Assembly: GCA_963819885.1 (NCBI GenBank)
Contig: CAWFXV010000004.1
Coordinates: 43,588-107,587, forward strand
Source: JACVRX01 sp963819885
Lineage (GTDB): Bacteria > Actinomycetota > Actinomycetes > Jiangellales > Jiangellaceae
Length of the DNA: 64,000 nucleotides
Direction of reading: 5' to 3'
Positions 50,737-58,403 of the stretch are shown here, piece after piece. Numbering within the stretch: the first letter of the stretch is position 1; the number at the start of each line of letters is the position of its first letter. The notes under the pieces were generated by a model, which worked only from the letters and a program-made list of their open reading frames with translations, made no database searches and was not told the DNA's origin. Both the position numbers and the translations under genes were made by a program.

Positions 50737-51968
50737 GGCGCCGCCGGTTCGACCGGCAGCCGGGCGGTGACCGCGAACCCGCCGTCCGGGCCGGGGCCGG
50801 CGTGCAGTTCCCCGCCGTAGAGGTTGACCCGCTCCTGCATTCCGGTCAGTCCGTGACCGGACCCATCCGTTGCGGTAGGGGCGCGCCCGTCGTCGCTGAT
50901 GTCTAGCACGACGGCGTCGCGGTCGTAGCGCACGACCACATTCGCGCGGGTCGGGCCGGCGTGTTTGAGGGTGTTGGTCAGCGCCTCCTGCACGATCCGA
51001 TAGGCGGTCAGGTCGACTCCTGCGGGCAGTGGCCGCGGCTGGCCCTCCACAGTGACCTCGACCGGCAGCCCGGCGTGGCGAACCGACTCGGCCAGCGCGG
51101 GCAGGTCCGCCAGGCCCGGCTGCGGCGCCAGGGCGGGCGCGTCGTCCTCACGCAAGATCCCGAGCAGTCGGCGCATCTCGGCAAGCGCCTGCCGACCGGT
51201 CTCCTCGACCGCGAGGAGCGGCGGCATGGCCTGCTCCGGGTGCTCCGGAAGTTGCATCCGCGCGGCCCCGGCCTGAACCGTCATCACGCTGACGCTGTGC
51301 GCGATCACGTCGTGCATCTCGCGGGCGATCCGGGCGCGCTCATCGGCCACTGCGGCACGTGCGCGATCGTGCTGGTCGCGTTCGAGCTGCGTGGCCCGCT
51401 GCTCGGCCGCCAGGGCGCGTCGGCTCCGTCGGGCCAACAGGAGTGCGAATAGCCAGGCCAGGCCGTAGACGATGCCGCTGTTGAGAGCCAGGGTGACATC
51501 GACGCGATCGTCCTCGGCGGCGATGATAGCCAGGGTACCGAGACCGATACCCAGCCCGGCGATCGCCAGCTGGCCGTCGTTGCCAGCGCCCATCGCCCAG
51601 AACGCGAGCAGCAGTGCGACGGACCCGGTGTCCATGCTGCCCGCGGCGTGCGGATCAGCGAACGAGATCGCAATGTGCACACCGAAGACGAACACCGGGG
51701 CGAGGAATGGGAACCGGCGGCGGAACAGCAGCGGCAGCGTGTAGAGCAGCACACCGAGCGCGAGTACCCATGTCGGTCCGGGCACATCGCTGACCCAGAT
51801 CTCGATCTCGGAGACCACTGCGAGGCCGACGACCAGCAGGTCGAAACCACGCCCGGCCAAAACGCGGGCCCATGCCACATCGTCACGATAGGCGTCCGGC
51901 CAAGGGGCCCGGATCATCCGCGACGACGACCCGGCTCCTACCTGGGTCTGAGTGATGTCGTCCCCCAA
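50733..51968 (-). CDS. DesK/NarX-type sensor histidine kinase, paralogue
   Basis: This 411-residue protein has about five membrane helices (about 38-180), a HisKA_3 domain with the phospho-His in REMHDVIAHSVSVMT, and HATPase_c with LTAYRIVQEALTNTLKHA and GLTGMQERVNLYGGEL. It is paralogous to the kinase at 48631-49851. ATG 51968 is used; ATG 51914 is in frame and closer to the conserved part. It diverges from the DUF418 gene by 136 bp, which may share a regulated promoter. Confidence 0.9.
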   Translation of the reverse strand: MGDDITQTQVGAGSSSRMIRAPWPDAYRDDVAWARVLAGRGFDLLVVGLAVVSEIEIWVSDVPGPTWVLALGVLLYTLPLLFRRRFPFLAPVFVFGVHIAISFADPHAAGSMDTGSVALLLAFWAMGAGNDGQLAIAGLGIGLGTLAIIAAEDDRVDVTLALNSGIVYGLAWLFALLLARRSRRALAAEQRATQLERDQHDRARAAVADERARIAREMHDVIAHSVSVMTVQAGAARMQLPEHPEQAMPPLLAVEETGRQALAEMRRLLGILREDDAPALAPQPGLADLPALAESVRHAGLPVEVTVEGQPRPLPAGVDLTAYRIVQEALTNTLKHAGPTRANVVVRYDRDAVVLDISDDGRAPTATDGSGHGLTGMQERVNLYGGELHAGPGPDGGFAVTARLPVEPAAP

Positions 51969-52104
51969 TGCGAACCGACTGGCGAAACGACGGCATCCAC
52001 GGCCGATCCCATCGGTTCCGCGGGTGGACGAAAGGGCCTGCCTTTCTCCCTAGCGTGCGGCGTAGACAAGCCCGTCCCACAAAGGGAGAGGACCTAGAAC
52101 AGAG

Positions 52105-53307
52105 ATGACGTCGGTACTGGAACTGACTCGCAACACCACTGTTGCCGCTGACGCGGCGCCCGAGGCTCCGGCCGCGAGGCGGATCGGCGTTCTCGACGTC
52201 GCCCGCGGCATCGCCATTCTAGGCACCCTGGCGACCAACATCTGGATCTTCACCGACCCCGCCGGGATCATCGGTTACCTCGATCGGCCGCTGCCCACCG
52301 TCTTCCATGGCTTCGAGGAAGCTGTGCAGACGATCGCAAGGCAGCTCGCGAACGGCAAGTTCCTCGGCATGTTGACGCTGATGTTCGGCGTCGGCCTCGA
52401 GCTACAGCGCAGGTCGGCCCTGCGCAAGGGCCGGCCATGGCCGGGCCGATACCCCTGGCGGGCGACTCTGCTGTTCGTCGATGGCCTGCTGCACTACCTG
52501 CTGGTCGTGGAGTTCGACATCCTGATGGGCTACGCGGTGACCGGCGTGGTGGTGGCCGCCGTTTTGGCAACGTCGCCGCGCAGTCAACGGGTCTGGATGT
52601 GGACGGCAGCCAGCATCCACGTGCTGCTGATTTCTGCGTTAACAGCGGCGCTGGTCGCCGAAGGCAAGGCCGGTCGCAGCACCGAAGCGGTGGATGCCGT
52701 AACTCTCTACACCGACGGCGGCTGGCTCGACCAACTGGTCGGCCGGCTGGAGTGGTTCCCGCTCTACCGCGCTGAAGCGGTCTTCATCCTCCCGCTATCG
52801 GTCGCGATGTTCCTCATCGGCGGCCGGCTGGTGCGGGCGGGGCTGTTCGAACAGCGCGGACGGACCTTGCGCCGGCGGATGATCTGGCTCGGCCTCGCGG
52901 CACTTCCCCTTGACCTGCTCATCGGTACCGTCGGCGACACCGCTGGCATGGTGTTTGCCCGCTACACCACTGCACCCGTGGTCGCTCTCGGCCTGCTCGG
53001 GGCTACCGCCTGCCTCGTGGAACGGCGACGCGGCCCAGGCGCGGCACAGCGTCGACTCGCCGAGGTGGGACGGGCTGCACTGTCGTGCTACGTGCTGCAG
53101 AACCTCATCTGCTGCGCGCTGTGCTACGGCTGGGGACTCGGCCTTGCGTCGCGGATGGGTGACGCGCGCACCTGGTGGACGCTCGCGCTCTACCTCGCTG
53201 TCTGCACCCTGGTCATCGCCTTCGCCCAGGCATGGCTTCGGCGGTTTTCCAAGGGTCCGCTCGAAACTCTCTGGGCCTGGGCCTACCAACTCCCACAACG
53301 CCGGTAA
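52105..53307 (+). CDS. DUF418 (YeiB-like) integral membrane protein
   Basis: This 400-residue protein has a cytoplasmic N terminus, then GVLDVARGIAILGTLATN, the YeiB/DUF418 signature. About ten helices follow, with the C-terminal DUF418 region (VGRAALSCYVLQNLICC, then LWAWAYQ). The family is related to acyltransferase-3 proteins and may transport or modify a cell-surface compound; function unproven. GGGAGAGGA lies about 12 bases before ATG 52105. It is divergent from the second kinase gene and could be its target (inference). Confidence 0.88.
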   Translation: MTSVLELTRNTTVAADAAPEAPAARRIGVLDVARGIAILGTLATNIWIFTDPAGIIGYLDRPLPTVFHGFEEAVQTIARQLANGKFLGMLTLMFGVGLELQRRSALRKGRPWPGRYPWRATLLFVDGLLHYLLVVEFDILMGYAVTGVVVAAVLATSPRSQRVWMWTAASIHVLLISALTAALVAEGKAGRSTEAVDAVTLYTDGGWLDQLVGRLEWFPLYRAEAVFILPLSVAMFLIGGRLVRAGLFEQRGRTLRRRMIWLGLAALPLDLLIGTVGDTAGMVFARYTTAPVVALGLLGATACLVERRRGPGAAQRRLAEVGRAALSCYVLQNLICCALCYGWGLGLASRMGDARTWWTLALYLAVCTLVIAFAQAWLRRFSKGPLETLWAWAYQLPQRR

Positions 53308-53345
53308 TACAGGACAGCTTCATCGTCGGATCCGGTGCGCTGGGT

Positions 53346-54503
53346 TCATTTGACGGTGATGGTCCAGGAACCGGTGGCCTGGACCTCGAAGATCTGAGGT
53401 GCTCGGCTGATCTGGCATTCGCCGGCGTAGGGTCGGGTTGTGTCGACGAGGCGGCGGTATGGGCCGTAAGCGCCGAGGGCCCGAACCTCGAAGTGTTGGC
53501 GTTCATTGTTTCCGGTGATCCTTGCGAGCGACCCGGCGCCGGTGAAATGCACCACCATGTTTCCATTGCCGTTGAAAGAGCCGGTGAAGGTCGGGATGGC
53601 CGACAGTGGCAGCATCTCGATGCGCCATGGTCCGGTTGCCAAGATCTCGAAGCCGGTGGATTCGTCGCCGTCCCAGTCCAGCGGGCGGATTCCGTCGTAG
53701 GGCTCCATGGTCATGACTAGAACGTTGTTGGTGCCCAGGGTCCGGACGGCGAAGTACTCAGAAGCAGAATTGCCGGAGATGTGAACAACTGCCGGTAGCC
53801 AATTGGTTCTGGTCACCTCGACCACGGCGTCGCCGGAGCCAGTCAGCACCGTGGTAGCGGTGTGCCCGACCTCGCCCGGGTGATGGTTTTGGGCTGCGGC
53901 GGCTGGCGCCACGATCTGTGGCCCGGCATCGGATTGCGGTGTCGGCTGTGCTGTCTCGGCACTGGCGCCGGCCGCTGCTGGTCGAGGGCCAGCCTCGGGT
54001 GCATGTGACTGGGCTTGATTCCGCTCTGGCACGGGTGGTGGCTGCTGGTCATCCGGCGGGTGCCGGACCTGCTGTTCGGGCGCTGAGTTGAGGGCGTGCT
54101 CAGCCGACCTGCGTCCCTGCACGGCCGCCGAGAGCGACCCGCGCCGGGACGGTGGTTGTCGGGGCGAGGTGGCCGGCGCGGCCGCCACAGTGCTGGACGG
54201 GGCGCCATCCGATGGCGGACCGCCGCCCTCTTTCTCCGTGGCCGGCATAGCGAGCGCCGGTGCCAGCGGTGTGCCGGCTGGTGGCCCAGCCGCCTCGGCC
54301 GGCGGGCTGCCTACGGATGCCTGCCGGCGGGTGCGAAGAACGAGAGCAAGCACAGCGAGCACGATCAGCCCAGCCCGGCCACCACCAGGGAAACGAGCCC
54401 GACGATGCCCCGGCTCCCGATGGTCTGGTCGATTCAGTCGGTGCCGCCTGCTCTGTGTCGGCATCGGGCAGGTTGACGACGGTTCTGTATTCCTGGTCTC
54501 CAC
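53346..54503 (-). CDS. Proline-rich stalk plus two beta-sandwich surface domains (probable C-terminal half of the vWA protein)
   Basis: The convincing part starts at a membrane-helix segment (about 54375, LIVLAVLALVLRTRR). It continues through about 150 Pro/Ala/Gln-rich residues to two homologous beta-domains (about 53346-53850). Shared motifs are VVHISGNSASEYFAVRTLG and LARITGNNERQHFEVRALG, each followed by a xPYxG and a FEVxATGPW-type segment. The 40 residues before the helix, from GTG 54503, are Arg/Pro-rich and look like read-through of another frame. The upstream vWA gene overlaps in a different frame. The simplest view is one original gene split by indels at about 54366-54411. Confidence 0.6.
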   Translation of the reverse strand: METRNTEPSSTCPMPTQSRRHRLNRPDHREPGHRRARFPGGGRAGLIVLAVLALVLRTRRQASVGSPPAEAAGPPAGTPLAPALAMPATEKEGGGPPSDGAPSSTVAAAPATSPRQPPSRRGSLSAAVQGRRSAEHALNSAPEQQVRHPPDDQQPPPVPERNQAQSHAPEAGPRPAAAGASAETAQPTPQSDAGPQIVAPAAAAQNHHPGEVGHTATTVLTGSGDAVVEVTRTNWLPAVVHISGNSASEYFAVRTLGTNNVLVMTMEPYDGIRPLDWDGDESTGFEILATGPWRIEMLPLSAIPTFTGSFNGNGNMVVHFTGAGSLARITGNNERQHFEVRALGAYGPYRRLVDTTRPYAGECQISRAPQIFEVQATGSWTITVK

Positions 54504-55380
54504 TCTGAAACGCGACCTGCGCCACCGCGGGCAGCTCGTCGGGGGCCTGGAACGTGACGAGGTACTGCTCGCTCAACATGGTCGCCAGGCGTCCATAGGA
54601 CTGGGCGATGTCCGCGGCACCGGTCGGTGGGAGGACCACGCCACCGGTGCGCTCCACGACCGACGGCCAGATGGACTCTGCGCCGGCCGGAATGACGTTG
54701 ACAACCGCATTAGCTTGCAACACCGCTTCGCTGAGCCGCTCGACGGATGGGCCCTGTTCGTCGGGGCCGCCCGTGTAGACGATGATCACGCGTGGCCCGG
54801 GCGGACCCGACTGCAGGGACTCGGCTGCAAGGCGCGTCGCGGCACTCGTCGCACGAGATCCGCCGACCTCAAGGGCACTGATTGCGCTGAGCGCTTCGGC
54901 GGGGTGCGCGTTCAATGGAGCGACGACCTGCGGCTTTCCCCCCGCGGTGACTACCATGGAGTTCGCTTCCTGGGGCAACCCCAGCAGGAAGTCGATCGCC
55001 CCGCTCTGCACAGCCGCCAACTCTTGCGGCGTTAGGTCGGAGGCCGTGTCGATCACCAGAGCGACCGAGAGGTCGCCGGAGGCCATGGGACTGACGGTGG
55101 TGGCAACGGGCTCGCCATCGATTGTCACCGTGCATGATTCCTTTTCCGATCCGTTCTGCGGCGTGCTAGGCGGTTCGACCACCATCGAAACGTGCGGCGC
55201 CGAGGCGGTGTGGACGGCGATCACCCGGAGCTCATCCCCGGCCGCAGCGGCCGGATGGGAGGCCATCAGGAGGAAGAAGACAACGCCGACCGCGGTGGAC
55301 GCGATCAGCCTGAGTGCGCTACCTCGGTGGCGAGGCCTGAGCCGCGAAGACCACCAAGTTTTCTGTGTATTTCCGATCAA
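54100..55380 (-). CDS. Von Willebrand factor A domain protein, 3' end frameshifted
   Basis: The protein starts with a signal helix (STAVGVVFFLLMASHPAAAA). Residues about 80-270 form a vWA domain (LSVALVIDTASDLTPQE in place of DxSxS; VIIVYTGGPDE). After PTESTRPSGAG at about 54412 the frame loses protein character. Helix residues GIVGLVSLVVAGLG are in a second frame and LIVLAVLALVLRTRR in a third, so the membrane anchor needs two indel corrections. Only a TTG at 55380 can serve as start, overlapping the sortase gene by 62 bp. Confidence 0.65.
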   Translation of the reverse strand: MIGNTQKTWWSSRLRPRHRGSALRLIASTAVGVVFFLLMASHPAAAAGDELRVIAVHTASAPHVSMVVEPPSTPQNGSEKESCTVTIDGEPVATTVSPMASGDLSVALVIDTASDLTPQELAAVQSGAIDFLLGLPQEANSMVVTAGGKPQVVAPLNAHPAEALSAISALEVGGSRATSAATRLAAESLQSGPPGPRVIIVYTGGPDEQGPSVERLSEAVLQANAVVNVIPAGAESIWPSVVERTGGVVLPPTGAADIAQSYGRLATMLSEQYLVTFQAPDELPAVAQVAFQSGDQEYRTVVNLPDADTEQAAPTESTRPSGAGASSGSFPWWWPGWADRARCACSRSSHPPAGIRRQPAGRGGWATSRHTAGTGARYAGHGERGRRSAIGWRPVQHCGGRAGHLAPTTTVPARVALGGRAGTQVG

Positions 55381-55954
55381 TTAGTCCCCCGCAAGTGACC
55401 AGTCGGAGCTCCGGGTCCAGCGTCGGGTAGTACACGAGGTCGGTTGGGAACGCCGTCTTTTTGTAGTTACCCTGCCGGGTCACGACGAACCGTGCCGTGG
55501 TGTCGTCTGCCCGATCGATGAGAATCTCGTCGCCACGCTGCAGCGAGCCGAGCCGGGAGAAAACGGCCGGTCCGGTATCCCAGCGTACGTGCCCCAGGAT
55601 GACGGCCGGTCCGACCTGCCCGGGCCGGGGGCCGCCTTCCCACCATCCTGCGACGCTGGGCTCAAAGTCCACGTCGATGCTCTTGTCGTCTGCCAGCCCG
55701 AGGTACTCCAGCCTCGTGTCCACGTCGATTGCGGGGATTCGCAGCCGGACCGGCAGTGCGGTCTCGCTATACGTTCGGGTCGAGCGGTACGTCGACAGGT
55801 TGGAGTGCGGCGTCAGGCTCGGTGTCGCTGACGCCGGGGCGGCTGGCGGCGCCGACATGTCATTGGCGCCGGCGGTCGCACAGCCGCAGAGCATCAGCAC
55901 AGCAAGCAAATAGCCCTGCGCCGTTCGGCTGGTCAGACGGTGTCTTTCGGGCAC
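55319..55954 (-). CDS. Class F sortase, lipoprotein-like signal
   Basis: This 211-residue protein has an N-terminal hydrophobic stretch ending in LMLCGC, which looks like a lipobox, and an Ala/Pro linker. The sortase beta-barrel spans about 55-211: LRIPAIDVDTRLEYLGL, catalytic His in VILGHVRWD, catalytic Cys in LVTCGG, and a late NLVVFA strand. The usual Arg would be in the DRKYTEN segment. GTG 55954 begins 2 bases after the preceding stop. Substrates carrying a canonical LPxTG-type motif are not visible nearby. Confidence 0.85.
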   Translation of the reverse strand: MPERHRLTSRTAQGYLLAVLMLCGCATAGANDMSAPPAAPASATPSLTPHSNLSTYRSTRTYSETALPVRLRIPAIDVDTRLEYLGLADDKSIDVDFEPSVAGWWEGGPRPGQVGPAVILGHVRWDTGPAVFSRLGSLQRGDEILIDRADDTTARFVVTRQGNYKKTAFPTDLVYYPTLDPELRLVTCGGLIDRKYTENLVVFAAQASPPR

Positions 55955-55955
55955 G

Positions 55956-57281
55956 TCACCCACCCGCGGAGGCCGGCATTCCGCCGCCGCCGGTCTCCGC
56001 TCCGCCCATCGGGCTGCCTTCCTCCACAGTCTCCCCGATCGCCGTGGCTGCCTGCCCGGCGAGGGCGAACATGTGCTGGTACGCCTCATAGGACACCTGG
56101 TGCGCCGTGGTGTAATCCGCAGCGGCGTACTCGGTGATTTGCTGCATCAGCATCTGTTCGTGCATGACGAACGCTTCCGCCAACGCGGCCGTTTCCAGTC
56201 GCCCCTGGGTCGCCGTGGACAGGAACTGCGCGAAATCGGAGTTGAACCCGGTGAGCCGGTCCTGCGCGGCATCCTGGGCAGCTTCATCCTTTCCCGCAAG
56301 TGCCTGCGTGTAGGCGACGAAGGCGTCGATGTGGTCGCCCCAGAGGTTCTGGAACGAACGTGCGCTCTCCGCGCCGAACACACTTTCGATCATTCCGGTG
56401 AGCTCGCTGGTGTTCTGGTCCAGCGCCCCGGCGGCCGCAGGGAAGTCCGGCAGGCCGGAGATTCCGGACCGCATGGCATCCACGGCGAGTTCGGCGTGTT
56501 CACCGAGCGTCATGCCCAGCTGGGACTGCAGCTCAGCCGCCGGGCTGTCGAACTCGGCCGGCAGTTCCGCGCCCTCCCCGGTCACGATGCCGGCTGCGAG
56601 CGCCTTCCCCAGCGGGAACATCTGCGCGTAACTCTCTCGCTCGAGCTGGAAGGCGCGCTCGTAGTCTTCCGCCGCGTACGCATCCACCTGCTCCAGCAGA
56701 TGGCCCACGTGCATACGCAATTCCTCGGCCACGACGTCAACCGGCATCGCCTGGTGGGTGGCTTCGGCCAGATACTCGCTGAGGTCGGTCACATAGCCGT
56801 CCAGCTGGTTGCGTGCCTCCGACTTCACCGCCGCGTCATCATCGGCTACCCCGCGGGCGTAGTTGAACACGTACGTGATGTGGTTGAACCACGCCTGTTC
56901 GAAGGTCTCGGCGGCCTCGGCGCCGTAGACCGCCCCGATCGGCGCTGCGATGTCGGCGGCATTCTTGCTCAACGCCTCGTCCGCGGTCTGAGCCAGATCC
57001 TCGTCACCACGCAGACGTGCCCGGGTGAGCCGGACCGTCAGGATTGCGTGCTGGCCCAGAAGCTGTTCCAGCTGTGCACGCAACTCGACCGGACTGGGTT
57101 GTTCGGCAGCCACCGCATGACTCGTCGGGTCATGGGTGGCCGCATCGACGGTGGGCCGAGCAGGCTGGCCGGCGTGATCGGTGTGCGACCCAGACGAACA
57201 TCCCATAAACCCGGCAATGGCGACACACGCCGCCATCCCCCCAACAGCCACCCTGGCCACCGGAAACAACGGGTACTTCAC
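55956..57281 (-). CDS. Lipoprotein with two tandem four-helix-type repeats
   Basis: This 441-residue protein starts with a lipobox (AGFMGCSSG). Two homologous helical repeats follow, about 65-235 and 245-415. Shared blocks are LEQLLGQHAILTVRLTRARL / LGMTLGEHAELAVDAMRSGI, YGAEAAETFEQAWFNHITYV / FGAESARSFQNLWGDHIDAF, and ...YAAEDYERAFQLERESYAQM / YAAADYTTAHQVSYEAYQHM. Regular His and Asp/Glu positions could bind a ligand or metal (inference). Similar repeats occur in Gram-positive exported proteins annotated loosely as copper amine oxidase-like. The C-terminal tail is Gly/Met-rich. GTG 57281 has GGGGGAGG 6 bases upstream. First gene of the sortase operon. Confidence 0.8.
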   Translation of the reverse strand: MKYPLFPVARVAVGGMAACVAIAGFMGCSSGSHTDHAGQPARPTVDAATHDPTSHAVAAEQPSPVELRAQLEQLLGQHAILTVRLTRARLRGDEDLAQTADEALSKNAADIAAPIGAVYGAEAAETFEQAWFNHITYVFNYARGVADDDAAVKSEARNQLDGYVTDLSEYLAEATHQAMPVDVVAEELRMHVGHLLEQVDAYAAEDYERAFQLERESYAQMFPLGKALAAGIVTGEGAELPAEFDSPAAELQSQLGMTLGEHAELAVDAMRSGISGLPDFPAAAGALDQNTSELTGMIESVFGAESARSFQNLWGDHIDAFVAYTQALAGKDEAAQDAAQDRLTGFNSDFAQFLSTATQGRLETAALAEAFVMHEQMLMQQITEYAAADYTTAHQVSYEAYQHMFALAGQAATAIGETVEEGSPMGGAETGGGGMPASAGG

Positions 57282-57747
57282 GGAACCTCCCCCAGCCCAT
57301 GACAGGCAGGACCGGCACACGTTACATGGCCGAGCCCACCCAGGCACATCAGCCCGGGCCGGCCTGGTTAAGTCCGGGACGCGGGCCGACTAACTCAGGG
57401 TGCCGATACCTGGCCGCCCGCGGCCAGTGCGCGCGAAACTTCGCGCACGACGACGCCCGTAGGCCACGTGCGGAGATGGTTACGGTGTTCCGCATCGCGC
57501 TGAGAGGGCCCCGGACAAGAGCATCGAGGTGCCGAAAACTGGTGACTGCAGGCAGCACGGGCGAGATATATGCGTCTGGTGGGTAGTCACCTATGCGGCG
57601 ACGAATTGCTACGGAGATTAAGCCAGATTGCTACGGAGATTAAGCCCAGAGCGCCGCTTGGCCTGTGGCGGCGGTTGAGACGTTCGTCGCACGGGTAGGC
57701 CCGACGGCATGTCAAGGCCCGCACCCCTGAAGGCTTTGGAGGACAAC
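57282..57747. other. Divergent intergenic space
   Basis: 466 bp between the lipoprotein gene (minus strand) and the lipoprotein pseudogene (plus strand). It must hold both promoters. The only clear structure is the 20-bp direct repeat at 57605-57646. No gene with a ribosome site is supported. Confidence 0.5.
57605..57646. repeat. 20-bp direct repeat, 22-bp period
   Basis: ATTGCTACGGAGATTAAGCC occurs at 57605-57624 and again at 57627-57646, perfectly conserved and two helical turns apart. The sequence is A/T-richer than its surroundings and lies about 100 bp upstream of the plus-strand lipoprotein remnant. The spacing fits a direct-repeat regulator site; it could also be a small duplication. 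Confidence 0.6.
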
Positions 57748-58357
57748 ATGAAAAGCGGCACATCACCTCTGGTCAGGCGATTCGTATCACTTGCCGTGGC
57801 CGGCATCCTGGTGGTGGTGCTGGCGGCGTGCACCGGCCGTGGCGGCGGGTACCTGCCACCGCAAAACCCCGTGTTCACCGGCCAGGCGTCGTTCGGCTTC
57901 ACGTTCAGCTGCGAGGACAAGGGCGGCGTGAACCGCCAACCGGTCCAGCTCGCCTACAGACCGACAACGGCCGCAGCAGAACTCCTCGTCGGTTCGCCGT
58001 TCGGGATCCACGGGACCGTCGACACGATCGACCCGGTGCTGGAATCCATGTATCTGTAGTCGGTCGAGAACCCGCCCCCTGACCCGCCTGGCGAGAACCA
58101 GCTGATCTTCCTGGGCCGCTACCGGCTGACGTCGGGGGCGCCGGCGGGCTTCCCGAGCGGCCTGCAAGACGACTACGCCGTTGTGCCGCTTCGAGGTCAT
58201 CGTGCAGGACAACGACCGGAACAATGCCCCGTCGCCGGGTGACTTCTTCTCGATCAAGCTGTCGACTCGACCGTCGTAGACGACGACCTTCTCGGATAGA
58301 CCGTGTTCTACGCCCGGGCGGGCTATCTGGCGGGTGGTAACCTCACCGTCCGTTGAT
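57748..58357 (+). pseudogene. Exported lipoprotein of unknown function, broken by stops and frameshifts
   Basis: ATG 57748 follows GGAGG and begins a lipoprotein signal (VVVLAACTG). The body FGIHGTVDTIDPVLESM is interrupted by TAG at 58057-58059. It continues as LIFLGRYRLTSGAPAGFP in frame, then changes frame for FEVIVQDNDRNNAPSPGDFF. After another stop (58277-58279) and shift it ends TVFYARAGYLAGGNLTVR, stop at 58355-58357. The reassembled product is a roughly 200-residue beta-rich exported protein. It directly precedes the haem peroxidase gene. Confidence 0.75.
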
Positions 58358-58403
58358 GCGCGGGCCGAGGAGCGCCCCCACAACTAATCCCTGAGGACAC
58401 AGA

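Noticed and set aside
56073..57302. 409-codon plus-strand frame over the helical-repeat lipoprotein
   Set aside because: Antisense shadow; the minus strand has a strong ribosome site, a lipobox and internal repeats.
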